Positions 1 through 8,201 of a stretch of 64,000 nt of DNA are shown one piece after another (the first letter of the stretch is position 1; the number at the start of each line of letters is the position of its first letter). Both the position numbers and the translations under genes were made by a program. Under the pieces are notes generated by a model. It worked only from the letters and a program-made list of their open reading frames with translations, was not told the origin of the DNA and did no database searches. The stretch is from the NCBI RefSeq assembly GCF_003415655.1, contig NZ_QRHC01000005.1, positions 1 through 64,000 of the forward strand, read 5' to 3'. The DNA is from Vibrio maerlii (GTDB taxonomy: Bacteria > Pseudomonadota > Gammaproteobacteria > Enterobacterales > Vibrionaceae).

Positions 1-207
1 TACACTCTTGGAACTCTTTCCATTTCGGCTGTTATTGGATTTAGAAGGTTGGTGTTTTTCATAGCCAAGATGCTCATCCATTTCAGCGTTGAGAGCAGCC
101 TCAACAGTGATCTTTTTGAGCATCTGACTGAATTCAGTTAAGTCTTCGGGAGTTTTAATTCCCTTTGCAGCTTCTTTAGCAAAAGCTTCAAGTGCTTTCT
201 TATCCAT
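1..207 (-). CDS. IS256-family transposase, N-terminal part (runs off the window)
   Basis: The minus strand reads from an ATG at 207 through 69 codons to the window edge. The product starts MDKKALEAFAKEAAKG and continues with a TPEDLTEF stretch, LKKITVEAALNAEMDEHLGY and a Ser/Asn/Arg/Lys-rich segment. This is the conserved N-terminus of IS256-family (Mutator-like) DDE transposases, which cut and paste the element. The catalytic DDE residues would lie beyond the window. A terminal inverted repeat follows on the right at about 240-270. Whether the full transposase is intact cannot be seen. Confidence 0.85.
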   Translation of the reverse strand, partial: MDKKALEAFAKEAAKGIKTPEDLTEFSQMLKKITVEAALNAEMDEHLGYEKHQPSKSNNSRNGKSSKSV

Positions 208-270
208 GTGCCTATCCTTAGCCATTACGGCTTTAAGTTTAGACAGTTACACAGAATTTAAGACAGTCTC
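1..270 (-). mobile_element. IS256-family insertion sequence, right end only
   Basis: The element is recognised by its transposase N-terminus. Its outer end, read on the minus strand from 270, begins GAGACTGTCTTAAATTCTGT, and an internal echo of ACTGTCT follows near 241-247. These are typical of IS256-family terminal repeats. The last sense codons and the stop of the neighbouring nuclease gene lie inside this end, so the element inserted into or right at the 3' end of that gene. The other end and any target duplication are outside the window. Confidence 0.75.
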
Positions 271-1064
271 ATAAGGTCAGCATCAAAGTCATAAATCTCA
301 ACTTGTTGCTTTTGAATACCGATGCCTTTTTCAATAATTGTTTCCGCTAATTGTTCACCATCAATTAGAACGATAGGAACGCAACCTGGCTTGAATGAAA
401 CCTCTTGGGCTTCTTTTGTAAAGCTGCTCGTCGTTATAAAAATTCCTTGCTCGTACTCACCGGTAATGTCGCCTCGAAACTGAGAAACATCCGGACGGCC
501 AACTTTACTGTTTTCAGCATACCGTTTACATTGAGCTGCAACTCTCATCTCTGCAATGCCAATTTTCAAAGCTCCTTTCACATCAATCCCACCATCTCTA
601 CCAACAGAGGTAACATTCATACTTTTAAAGCCATACCGGTTTAAAAACAACTCACTGAACTCTTCAAATTCACTTGGAGTTAAAGCCCTTAGGTAAGAAA
701 GGATTTCAGCTTTACACTTCTCTTTTTGTTGTGCAGCCAACTCAAAAATTTGCTCAGCACAATCATCGCTTTGAATTTCTTCAGGAGAAGGTTCTTTTAC
801 TTCATAACCTACTGAAAACTTGCGGTACTCATCCAAAAGCTCATACTTTCCGTTTGTATGCTTATAAAAATACCTTTCAGCATTCATTTTTGTAAACGCT
901 TTGTTCTTAGTGTGTTTATCCATTGTCACGCGAAGAACTTCAACCGGCTTCTTTGCCCCAAAAACATATAACTGCTCATCAACAATCGCTTCATAAACTT
1001 CAGATGCAGTTGCTGGTTTTTGGAGAGAGTTTAATGCCGCTATAGCAGCTTCATAAATTTTCAT
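258..1064 (-). CDS. HARE-HTH / Mrr-type restriction endonuclease, 3' end altered by IS
   Basis: Predicted modification-sensing DNA endonuclease of about 268 residues. Residues 1-75 resemble the HARE-HTH winged-helix domain (IYEAAIAALNSL, ATASEVYEAI, FYKHTNGKYELL). Residues about 125-250 are an Mrr-type PD-(D/E)xK domain: FEEFSELFLNRYGF, then GRDGGIDVKG carrying the catalytic Asp, then AAQCKRY as the QxK motif, then GIFITTSSFTKEA. ATG at 1064 is preferred over GTG at 1067. The gene follows the dndA stop with no gap, so the two are probably co-transcribed and translationally coupled. The final residues (RLS and stop) come from the IS256 end, but the catalytic domain looks complete. HARE-HTH domains have been proposed to read DNA modification. 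A link to phosphorothioate here is inference from position. Confidence 0.8.
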   Translation of the reverse strand: MKIYEAAIAALNSLQKPATASEVYEAIVDEQLYVFGAKKPVEVLRVTMDKHTKNKAFTKMNAERYFYKHTNGKYELLDEYRKFSVGYEVKEPSPEEIQSDDCAEQIFELAAQQKEKCKAEILSYLRALTPSEFEEFSELFLNRYGFKSMNVTSVGRDGGIDVKGALKIGIAEMRVAAQCKRYAENSKVGRPDVSQFRGDITGEYEQGIFITTSSFTKEAQEVSFKPGCVPIVLIDGEQLAETIIEKGIGIQKQQVEIYDFDADLMRLS

Positions 1065-1066
1065 CA

Positions 1067-2191
1067 CTACAAGTATTGTTTAATCTTTTCAATAATTTCC
1101 GCTAATGGTAACTCTTTTGTTTGATAACACCAAGACATACGAATCGCACTATCGATACGATCTTCATCCAGCCCCATAGCAGTTAGAACATGACTAGGTG
1201 TGTAGCTTGAAGAAGTACAAGCAGAACCATTTGAAACAGCAACAATACCCTTTAAAGCAACCATAGCAGCCTCAGAGTTAACTTCTGGAATAGAAAAATT
1301 AAGTACATGTGGTGCAGTATTTTTTCCATTAACCTCTATTCCAATCTCAGATAAAGCACTCAAAGCTTTATCTTTTAAAGATTGGCAATGTTGCGACCAA
1401 GCATCTGAATACTTTTGAGATAAAGAACATGCTTCACCAAGCCCTGCAACTAATGCGACAGGTAGCGTTCCCGGCCTCAAACCTCGCTCTTGCCCGCCAC
1501 CAAACATCAATGGTTGTAGAGGAACCTTTTTAAAGCCTCGGCGCTTAACAATAAGAGCTCCAATACCTTTCGGGCCATACAACTTATGACCACTTATACT
1601 CATCATATCAACACGGCTATGTTTTAAAGGTTCACTGTACTTCCCAAAACCTTGTGCAGCGTCCACATGGAAATATGCAGTGTGGTTTTCTAAAACTTCA
1701 CAATACCCGGAAATGTCCTGAATAGAACCAGTTTCATTGTTGACATGCATAATGCTCACTAAACAAGTATCGTCTCTCAAGGACTCTGCTAATGACTCTT
1801 TCGATACCAGTCCAGATTCGTCGCAATCTAAATAGGTAACATCGAACCCTTCTTTTTGAAGAACTTCAAATGGTTCTAAAACCGCTTTATGCTCAATTTT
1901 AGTGGTTATGATGTGTTTTTTGTTTTGGCTATTTGCCCATGACTTCAGACCTAAAATAGCAATATTATTGCTTTCAGTTGCACCACTAGTGAAAATCACC
2001 TCATTCTTCCCAGCTCCAACAACATCCGCAACTTGTTGCCTTGCTAACTCAGTAGCTTGCTTTGCCCTTACACCAAATTCATGAGTTCGACTTCCTGCAT
2101 TTCCGTACTCTTCGAACATATATTTACTAACAATTTCAGCGGCCTCTGGTGCTATTGGAGTTGTTGCGTTGCAGTCTAGATATGTAGTCAT
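1067..2191 (-). CDS. dndA: Cysteine desulfurase DndA (IscS/NifS family)
   Basis: PLP-dependent cysteine desulfurase, 374 residues, that should mobilise sulfur from L-cysteine and load DndC for DNA phosphorothioation. Visible motifs are the N-terminal YLDCNATTP, FTSGATESNN, HVDAAQGFGK, the PLP-lysine region SISGHKLYGPKG, the RPGT loop and the persulfide cysteine in SNGSACTSSSYTPSHVL. The gene is transcribed away from dndBCDE, as in the Streptomyces arrangement. The intervening 114 bp carry an inverted-repeat operator. The stop codon touches the start of the Mrr-like gene. A housekeeping IscS is the alternative reading, but its position argues for a dedicated DndA. Confidence 0.92.
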   Translation of the reverse strand: MTTYLDCNATTPIAPEAAEIVSKYMFEEYGNAGSRTHEFGVRAKQATELARQQVADVVGAGKNEVIFTSGATESNNIAILGLKSWANSQNKKHIITTKIEHKAVLEPFEVLQKEGFDVTYLDCDESGLVSKESLAESLRDDTCLVSIMHVNNETGSIQDISGYCEVLENHTAYFHVDAAQGFGKYSEPLKHSRVDMMSISGHKLYGPKGIGALIVKRRGFKKVPLQPLMFGGGQERGLRPGTLPVALVAGLGEACSLSQKYSDAWSQHCQSLKDKALSALSEIGIEVNGKNTAPHVLNFSIPEVNSEAAMVALKGIVAVSNGSACTSSSYTPSHVLTAMGLDEDRIDSAIRMSWCYQTKELPLAEIIEKIKQYL

Positions 2192-2249
2192 TGGAAAGCC
2201 TTAACAAAGTGGGAGACATTGGAATCTGAGTAGCGTATAGTACACGCCA

Positions 2250-2280
2250 TTGTTCGTACGAACAAATCTCATTGTTCGTA
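2250..2280. promoter_or_regulatory. dndA/dndB divergent operator, three TTGTTCGTA half-sites
   Basis: TTGTTCGTACGAACAA at 2250-2265 is a perfect 16-bp palindrome. TTGTTCGTA recurs at 2272-2280, so TACGAACAA (2257-2265) and TTGTTCGTA (2272-2280) also form a perfect 9-bp inverted repeat with a 6-nt spacer. The half-sites start 22 bp apart, about two helical turns. The block sits between the divergent dndA and dndB starts and could control both. DndB has been reported as a repressor of its own operon in Salmonella enterica, so it is the natural candidate ligand. Confidence 0.75.
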
Positions 2281-2305
2281 AAAACACCAATAAATAGATA
2301 ATGAT

Positions 2306-3400
2306 ATGACTGATGTAATTTCGGGAACTTCATTCCCAGCCATAAAAGGCATACAAGCAGATACTGAATTCTACACGGTGATGTGCCCCCTAAAAAGGCT
2401 TAAGCGCATATTTACATTTGATGAAAGTACACTCCCTGTAAATGAACGTGCTCAAAGGATATTAAACCCGGAACGAATCCCTGAAATAAGCAACTATATC
2501 CTTGAGAACCGAGATAGTTATGTATTTTCAGCTTTAACTGCATGCATTGACGGTGAAACAGGCTTTGTTCCAATCGGGCCAGGTAAGCATCAACAGAAAA
2601 TAGGCACATTAACTATTGATGACGATGCTGAAGTTTACATTACTGACGGTCAGCATCGTAATGCCGCAATTCAAGAAGCTTTGAAGCAGGATCCATCACT
2701 TGGCGAAGAGAACATTTCAGTTGTATTCTTTGTTGGAAAGTCTTTACCTGAAAGACAAAAAATCTTCAAAGATCTAAACTTATACCCCGTAAAAACCGAT
2801 AGCTCTTTAAGTATTACTTACGATGGAAAACCCGATGCACTTCTATCTAAAAACGTCGTATTCGAGAGCAAAGTACTTTCTAAACTAATACACATGGAAA
2901 ACAGCAACTTAGGCAAACGATCTAAGAAACTGGTAAGCCACAGTGCGCTAAACAAAGCGACGAAAGAACTATTCGATGTAATTGACGAAAGTTCATACGA
3001 AAAGCAGGCAACAATTGCTCGCGAGTTTTGGGAACATTTAGTCGATATGATACCGGCTTGGAAACTTGTCTATAAAGAGCAAGTCTCAGGCGGTGAAGTA
3101 AGAGAAGAATCCATTCATGCATACTCCGTTACTTTCCAAGCATTAGGCATCGTAGGCAATTGGCTACTAAATCACGATCCTTCATGGAAAAAGACAACCG
3201 AATCGCTCAAAGATATTGATTGGTCACGAAGTAATAAAAAAGACTGGGAAGGTCGATGTGTTGTCAATGGTGCAATGAGGAACTCCTCCGTTGCTATGAA
3301 ACTGACAGCAAATAGGATCAAGCACTATTTATCTATACCTCTAAGCTCGAAAGAAAAAGCTGAAGAAGACAAATTCAACCAAGCGAAGCGAAACAAGTAA
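2306..3400 (+). CDS. dndB: DndB, regulator of DNA phosphorothioation (DGQHR protein)
   Basis: 364 residues of the DndB/DGQHR family. The signature TDGQHRNAAI is at about residues 113-122, followed by VVFFVGKSLPERQKIFKDLN, where the NL(Y)PVKTDSSL segment is also typical. DndB is not needed for sulfur insertion. It modulates modification and has been reported to repress dnd transcription in Salmonella. It is first in the plus-strand operon, just downstream of the operator at 2250-2280. No strong Shine-Dalgarno is visible before the ATG at 2306. The 20-bp gap to dndC implies co-transcription. Confidence 0.93.
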   Translation: MTDVISGTSFPAIKGIQADTEFYTVMCPLKRLKRIFTFDESTLPVNERAQRILNPERIPEISNYILENRDSYVFSALTACIDGETGFVPIGPGKHQQKIGTLTIDDDAEVYITDGQHRNAAIQEALKQDPSLGEENISVVFFVGKSLPERQKIFKDLNLYPVKTDSSLSITYDGKPDALLSKNVVFESKVLSKLIHMENSNLGKRSKKLVSHSALNKATKELFDVIDESSYEKQATIAREFWEHLVDMIPAWKLVYKEQVSGGEVREESIHAYSVTFQALGIVGNWLLNHDPSWKKTTESLKDIDWSRSNKKDWEGRCVVNGAMRNSSVAMKLTANRIKHYLSIPLSSKEKAEEDKFNQAKRNK

Positions 3401-3420
3401 GCCCCCGGGTAAATTAAATT

Positions 3421-5382
3421 ATGACAGTAAATACTCAACAAGCACGTTATTCTGCATTTAACGAGCTTGGGTTCAAAGAAACAATCCAACGCTTAGTTGC
3501 CAAAACAAAAGAACTTTACCAAAAGGATGATATTCCTTGGGTTATAGGTTATAGCGGCGGTAAAGATTCAACAGCCATACTTCAAATTGTTTGGAATGCA
3601 GTATCCGAACTGAAAGAAGAAGGAAAAGCGACTAAGCCTGTTCACGTCATTAGCACCGACACATTAGTCGAAAATCCAATCGTAGCTCTTTGGGTTGATC
3701 GTTCTCTTAAACAAATGCAGAAAGCAGTTGATGAACAAGAACTGCCTATTCATCCTCATCGTCTTACACCAAAAACTGAAGACAGGTTCTGGGTTAACTT
3801 AATTGGTAAAGGTTACCCTGCACCACGCTATAAGTTCCGTTGGTGTACAGATCGATTAAAGATCAGCCCTTCAAACACATTTATTCAGGATGTTGTTAAA
3901 AAGAACGGCGAAGCGATTTTAGTACTAGGTACTCGTAAACATGAGAGCACAGTTCGCGCTGCGAGTATGGAGAACATAGAAAACCGCTCAGACAATACTC
4001 GTAAAGATGATGGATTAAACGTAAATACTCAGCTTGATCGCGTATGGGTATATACACCCGTGGAAGATTGGACAAATGATGATGTTTGGTCTTTTCTAAC
4101 CCAACAGAAAAACCCTTGGGGTTATAGAAACACAGACCTCTTAGGTATGTACCAAGGTGCTACTGACGGTGGTGAATGTCCTCTTGTCGTTGATAAGTCT
4201 ACTCCAAGTTGTGGTGACAGCCGTTTTGGTTGTTACGTATGCACTATGGTAGGGGAAGATAAGTCTATGGCAGCAATGATTGCTAATGACGAAGAAAAAG
4301 AGTGGATGTTACCACTGCTTGCTCTGCGCAATGAGATAGACATCAATGACTCTAACAAAGACGCTAAAGCCAATAAAATCGCGAGAGATAAACACAATCG
4401 CGACTTTAGAAGAATGAATGGTAGCCTTACCGTTCATATCAGCATGAAAGAGTTCAGCGAACAAAAAGATCTGGCTGATAGTGAGGATATGTTTGAGTTG
4501 TTAGCTCAATATGAAGATAACACCGATTTTAAGTACGAAAATTTACCTGCTGATATTGTTCGTGGTCCTTATAAACAGACCTTCAGGGAATCAATGCTTC
4601 GTAAAGTTCTGCAAGCTCAGATGGAAGTTAGAGAGTGCGGACCATCTGATGTTAAAAATCTAGAGCTTCTAACACTTGATGATCTAGAAGAGATTCGCCG
4701 TATTTGGGTTGATGAAAAAAATGAGGCGGAAGACAACGTTCCTCTAATCTATCAAGAGGTCACAGGAAAGAAATATGACGGTGCGCCTAGAGCTTATAGC
4801 CCCGTTGTTAACCACAAGATTCTTAGCCAACTCAAAGAGTTTTGTGCAAAACATGACGACCCTGACGAACTTAAGTACCAACAGCTTAGAACGCTGCTTT
4901 CTATTGAAGATAGATATAAGCACCAACTGAGAAGAGCTAAAATTTCAGATGACTTAGAGTCTGCTATCGACAAGGGTGCATTTGAGAGCATCGATCATGC
5001 TCGTCGCTTTGCGTTAGACAAAGTGAAAAATGAAGCACTCGTTAAACTGAATCGCCTTCAAACTGTTGGACATGAACATGAGTTCTTAAAGAATCTAGCT
5101 TCAAACCTTCAGATTCTGGATGCTAAGAAAGAGATAAGTAAAGTAAAGAAATACAAAGCTTATTACGTTGAGCTAACTTCAGATAGCCACCAAGCTGACG
5201 AAGCATTCACATTAGAAATTAAATTAGTAAATGGCCTAACTAAACTATACGAATATTATATTTATCAAATTGATAAATCTTTTGCTCTACTAGATCGCAA
5301 AGCTCAAGAAACCCTCGAAATGAATAACCGTAATAACAAACTATTGTCTGCCGACAACTTAATTGCAACGGGAGACAAATAG
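3421..5382 (+). CDS. dndC: DndC, PAPS-reductase-like ATP pyrophosphatase
   Basis: 653 residues. DndC is an Fe-S protein that uses ATP to activate the DNA backbone and passes sulfur from DndA. The PP-loop SGGKDS is at residues 44-49 (context WVIGYSGGKDSTA). A KFRWCTDRLKI stretch and a cysteine-rich cluster, CPLVVDKSTPSCGDSRFGCY then VC, lie in the region of residues 255-280 and fit cluster ligation. The C-terminal third is charged and helical. The stop TAG shares its G with the GTG start of dndD, so the genes are translationally coupled. Length and motif order match the family. Confidence 0.95.
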   Translation: MTVNTQQARYSAFNELGFKETIQRLVAKTKELYQKDDIPWVIGYSGGKDSTAILQIVWNAVSELKEEGKATKPVHVISTDTLVENPIVALWVDRSLKQMQKAVDEQELPIHPHRLTPKTEDRFWVNLIGKGYPAPRYKFRWCTDRLKISPSNTFIQDVVKKNGEAILVLGTRKHESTVRAASMENIENRSDNTRKDDGLNVNTQLDRVWVYTPVEDWTNDDVWSFLTQQKNPWGYRNTDLLGMYQGATDGGECPLVVDKSTPSCGDSRFGCYVCTMVGEDKSMAAMIANDEEKEWMLPLLALRNEIDINDSNKDAKANKIARDKHNRDFRRMNGSLTVHISMKEFSEQKDLADSEDMFELLAQYEDNTDFKYENLPADIVRGPYKQTFRESMLRKVLQAQMEVRECGPSDVKNLELLTLDDLEEIRRIWVDEKNEAEDNVPLIYQEVTGKKYDGAPRAYSPVVNHKILSQLKEFCAKHDDPDELKYQQLRTLLSIEDRYKHQLRRAKISDDLESAIDKGAFESIDHARRFALDKVKNEALVKLNRLQTVGHEHEFLKNLASNLQILDAKKEISKVKKYKAYYVELTSDSHQADEAFTLEIKLVNGLTKLYEYYIYQIDKSFALLDRKAQETLEMNNRNNKLLSADNLIATGDK

Positions 5383-7352
5383 TGATTTTTGAACAAGTAA
5401 CGCTCAACAACTTTGGTATCTACCAAGGCGAACATATCGTAGATCTTAATGTCACAGACCACACTAAACCTGTTGTTTTATTTGGAGGGTTGAATGGTGG
5501 AGGAAAAACGACGTTTCTAGACTCTCTTCAGCTAGCGCTATACGGGAAAAACGCGAAATGTTCTAATCGTGGCAAATTGTCGTACAGCGACTATCTAAAG
5601 CAAGCAGTCAATAGATACAGTGAGAACAAGTCCGCCTCTGTAGCCTTGTCTTTCCGACATACTCAAAGAACCCAGACCAAGCGATACGAAGTCATTCGCT
5701 CATGGGAGGCTACTGCTAACAAAGAAATCACGGACAAAGTTCAAGTTCTAGTTAATGGAGAACTTGATAAACTGTTAACGGATAATTGGAACGACTTCGT
5801 ATCCGAATTTATTCCTCAAAGCATGTCAGAGCTGTTCTTTTTTGACGGCGAAAAGATTGAAGACTTAGCAGATCCAGTTCGCTCTGCACAACTACTAAAA
5901 ACAGGTATTGAAGCTCTCCTTGGGTTAGAACTCTTCACTCAACTATCCAAGGATCTAAATAGCCAAAAGCGTCGTCGTCAAGAGCGTAACTTAGATAGCA
6001 CTGCGATTAAAAAAGTTGAAGAGCTCAAGCAAAGAAAAGAACTTCTAGATAACAACCTTCTGGGTATCGAGAAAAATATTCAGAACATGCTAGATGAAGA
6101 GAACGTTCTAACAGACCAACTAAAAGACATCGAAATTCAAATGCAAACCTCTGGTGCTAACTTGCTGGACGATGTTAACGACATTCAACTTGACCGAAGA
6201 GCAATTACTTCCCAATTAGAAGCAATTGATCACAACCTTATCAAGCTGGCTGCGGGGGCTATGCCGTTGTCTCTTGCTCAAACTTTACTGCAAGAGACAA
6301 AACAGCAAGCTCTATTAGAGGATGAGGTTACTGGTTTTGATAATGCACAAAAGCATATCAAAGCAAATAATGACGAACTAGTTAAACGCTTAAAAGCTAC
6401 AGCTACTAACGATGTTGCTGCGCAAGTGGACCAGTTACTAAACTCTATATGGAAAGAGTCTAAGGATAGCTTAAGCCAAGAAAAGTATCTAAACACTAAC
6501 CCTGTAATATTTGACTTTGCCGAAACCGCAATAGAATCAGATAAAACAGAGTGTGAGGAACTAATAAAGCAGAAAAAAGAGCTACAAGAAACTCTAGCTC
6601 TATTAGACAAAAAGCTTGATGCTGTTCCAGATTCAGAATCTGTTAAAGAACAGATTAAGGAAAAAGGTAGAATTGAAGCGTCTATTGCTCATTCGAAAAC
6701 AACCTTAGACTCTCTCATGGAAGAGATGGCTTTATGTAAAACTCAAATAAATGAGAATGAAGCACGTCTAGATGCTACTTTGATCCAACAAAATGCTGAA
6801 GACTTTGAAGGTAAACGCAACGAACAAGTCGCCGAACATCTCGTCGAAATGAAAGGCATTGTGGATGCATTCAAAGCGCAACTTATTAAAGAAAACATTG
6901 CGACATTAGAAAAGCGTATTAAAAGTAAGTTTGATTCTCTAGAGAGAAAATCTGAACTGGTCGCAAAAGTTAAGATTAACCCAGAAACGTTTAACTTAAC
7001 TCTTTTAGGCTTAGACGGCTTAGCTTTAGATACTAAACGTCTTTCTGCAGGTGAACGCCAACTATTATCTGTGGCTATTCTTTGGGCATTGGCGGAAGCA
7101 TCAGGAAAAGAAATTCCAACTATCATCGACACCCCTATGGGACGACTAGATGGTAAGCATAGAACAAAACTTGTTGAAAACTATTTCCCAGAGGCTGCTG
7201 GTCAAGTCATTCTCCTATCAACCGATGAAGAGATCGCTGGACAGTACTACAAAAAACTAAAACCTTCAGTAGCGAAGGAATATCACATTAGCTATGAAGA
7301 GGCAGTCAAAACATCAACTATTACTAAAGGCTACTTTGGAGAGTCAGTATGA
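5382..7352 (+). CDS. dndD: DndD, SMC/RecF-like ATPase of DNA phosphorothioation
   Basis: 656 residues with ABC/SMC architecture. Walker A is at about 37-44 (GLNGGGKTT). A Q-loop-like stretch and FFFDGEKIEDLAD follow. A long coiled coil spans about 200-520. The ABC signature LSAGERQLLS comes next, then Walker B and D-loop in IIDTPMGRLD. DndD is thought to alter or nick DNA during sulfur insertion. The start is GTG at 5382, overlapping the dndC stop. The end overlaps dndE by four bases (ATGA). Confidence 0.95.
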   Translation: MIFEQVTLNNFGIYQGEHIVDLNVTDHTKPVVLFGGLNGGGKTTFLDSLQLALYGKNAKCSNRGKLSYSDYLKQAVNRYSENKSASVALSFRHTQRTQTKRYEVIRSWEATANKEITDKVQVLVNGELDKLLTDNWNDFVSEFIPQSMSELFFFDGEKIEDLADPVRSAQLLKTGIEALLGLELFTQLSKDLNSQKRRRQERNLDSTAIKKVEELKQRKELLDNNLLGIEKNIQNMLDEENVLTDQLKDIEIQMQTSGANLLDDVNDIQLDRRAITSQLEAIDHNLIKLAAGAMPLSLAQTLLQETKQQALLEDEVTGFDNAQKHIKANNDELVKRLKATATNDVAAQVDQLLNSIWKESKDSLSQEKYLNTNPVIFDFAETAIESDKTECEELIKQKKELQETLALLDKKLDAVPDSESVKEQIKEKGRIEASIAHSKTTLDSLMEEMALCKTQINENEARLDATLIQQNAEDFEGKRNEQVAEHLVEMKGIVDAFKAQLIKENIATLEKRIKSKFDSLERKSELVAKVKINPETFNLTLLGLDGLALDTKRLSAGERQLLSVAILWALAEASGKEIPTIIDTPMGRLDGKHRTKLVENYFPEAAGQVILLSTDEEIAGQYYKKLKPSVAKEYHISYEEAVKTSTITKGYFGESV

Positions 7353-7711
7353 GCATTGAAACCGTTCGCTTATCAGAAAAAGCCAAAGGGCAACTTATCA
7401 CAGTAAAAAAGAACACCAAAATCGATAACTGGAACGTACTTTGTCGTTGGGCATTAATGCTTTCCTTGAAAGAGGAAAGTATCCCACCACATGAAGACAT
7501 CGTTACTAATAGTAATGTTGAAATGACATGGAAAGTATTTGGTGGTGAATTTTCAGATATCTATTTAGCGATACTGCGTCAGAGAATAAAGACCGACTTT
7601 GGGGAAATAGATGAAGATGAACTCAATTATCACTTTAAGCTTCATCTTCACCGTGGGGTATCATACTTATCTGGAAATAGCAGATCTATAGACTACTTAA
7701 TTTCACTATAA
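7349..7711 (+). CDS. dndE: DndE, DNA-binding component of sulfur modification
   Basis: 120 residues, the usual size for DndE, a small basic protein related to ribbon-helix-helix folds. It is reported to bind nicked DNA as a tetramer. The visible N-terminus IETVRLSEKAKGQLITVKKN and the WNVLCRWALMLSL helix are typical of the family. It overlaps dndD by ATGA and ends the dndBCDE operon. A hairpin follows directly. Confidence 0.92.
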   Translation: MSIETVRLSEKAKGQLITVKKNTKIDNWNVLCRWALMLSLKEESIPPHEDIVTNSNVEMTWKVFGGEFSDIYLAILRQRIKTDFGEIDEDELNYHFKLHLHRGVSYLSGNSRSIDYLISL

Positions 7712-7720
7712 TTATATTAT

Positions 7721-7755
7721 ATGCACCATACTGTTAATTCTTTAACGTGGTGCAT
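7721..7755. terminator. Hairpin between convergent dndE and GIY-YIG genes
   Basis: ATGCACCA (7721-7728) pairs with TGGTGCAT (7748-7755), and an inner GTTAA (7733-7737) pairs with TTAAC (7742-7746). The hairpin lies between two converging genes in AT-rich DNA. It probably serves as a bidirectional terminator, although there is no clean T-run. Confidence 0.6.
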
Positions 7756-7760
7756 TATAT

Positions 7761-8201
7761 TCAAACTATATATTTTTTGAGTTCAGGGATTATTCTTGAT
7801 ACATAGTCTTCAATTTCACCCCAAGCATAAAACTTTCTTGGCGCTGTTTTTTCAGTGTCAGATAAAATATAGAACCGACCACCACACAAAGATGGCTTCT
7901 CAGAGAAGTAGCAATGAAAGGTATGTTCTACAGCCTGAGTAATTGACTTAGAAGAGTATCTTTTAACTAAAGAGGAAACAATCCCACCTACATATATAGA
8001 GTAAAAGCGCACACTCCCAAGCTCCCATTCATCTTCAAAATATTTAAGTCTAGGAGAAAAATTTGTTTTGTTAGACAAATGATCGGAAAATCGTTTTACT
8101 GGATGGCCCTGTGTTTCTCCAATATAAACGTATTCTTTATATTGAATAATATAAACATATGGGCCTTTGACAGGCCCATCAAATAGACAAATAACTTCCA
8201 C
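7761..8201 (-). CDS. GIY-YIG nuclease-fold protein paired with a GHKL ATPase
   Basis: 146 residues. The N-terminal half has the GIY-YIG signature as PYVYIIQ, then YVYIGET, then HPVKRFSDHL with the conserved Arg. A Glu in TQAVEHTFH is a candidate metal ligand. The fold cuts DNA in homing enzymes, UvrC and Slx4-type partners. The GTG start shares its G with the stop of the upstream GHKL gene, so the pair is translationally coupled. It sits inside the PT-modification/restriction island and is transcribed with the dpt genes. Cleavage activity and target are inferred only. I know of no named family for this gene. Confidence 0.7.
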   Translation of the reverse strand: MEVICLFDGPVKGPYVYIIQYKEYVYIGETQGHPVKRFSDHLSNKTNFSPRLKYFEDEWELGSVRFYSIYVGGIVSSLVKRYSSKSITQAVEHTFHCYFSEKPSLCGGRFYILSDTEKTAPRKFYAWGEIEDYVSRIIPELKKYIV

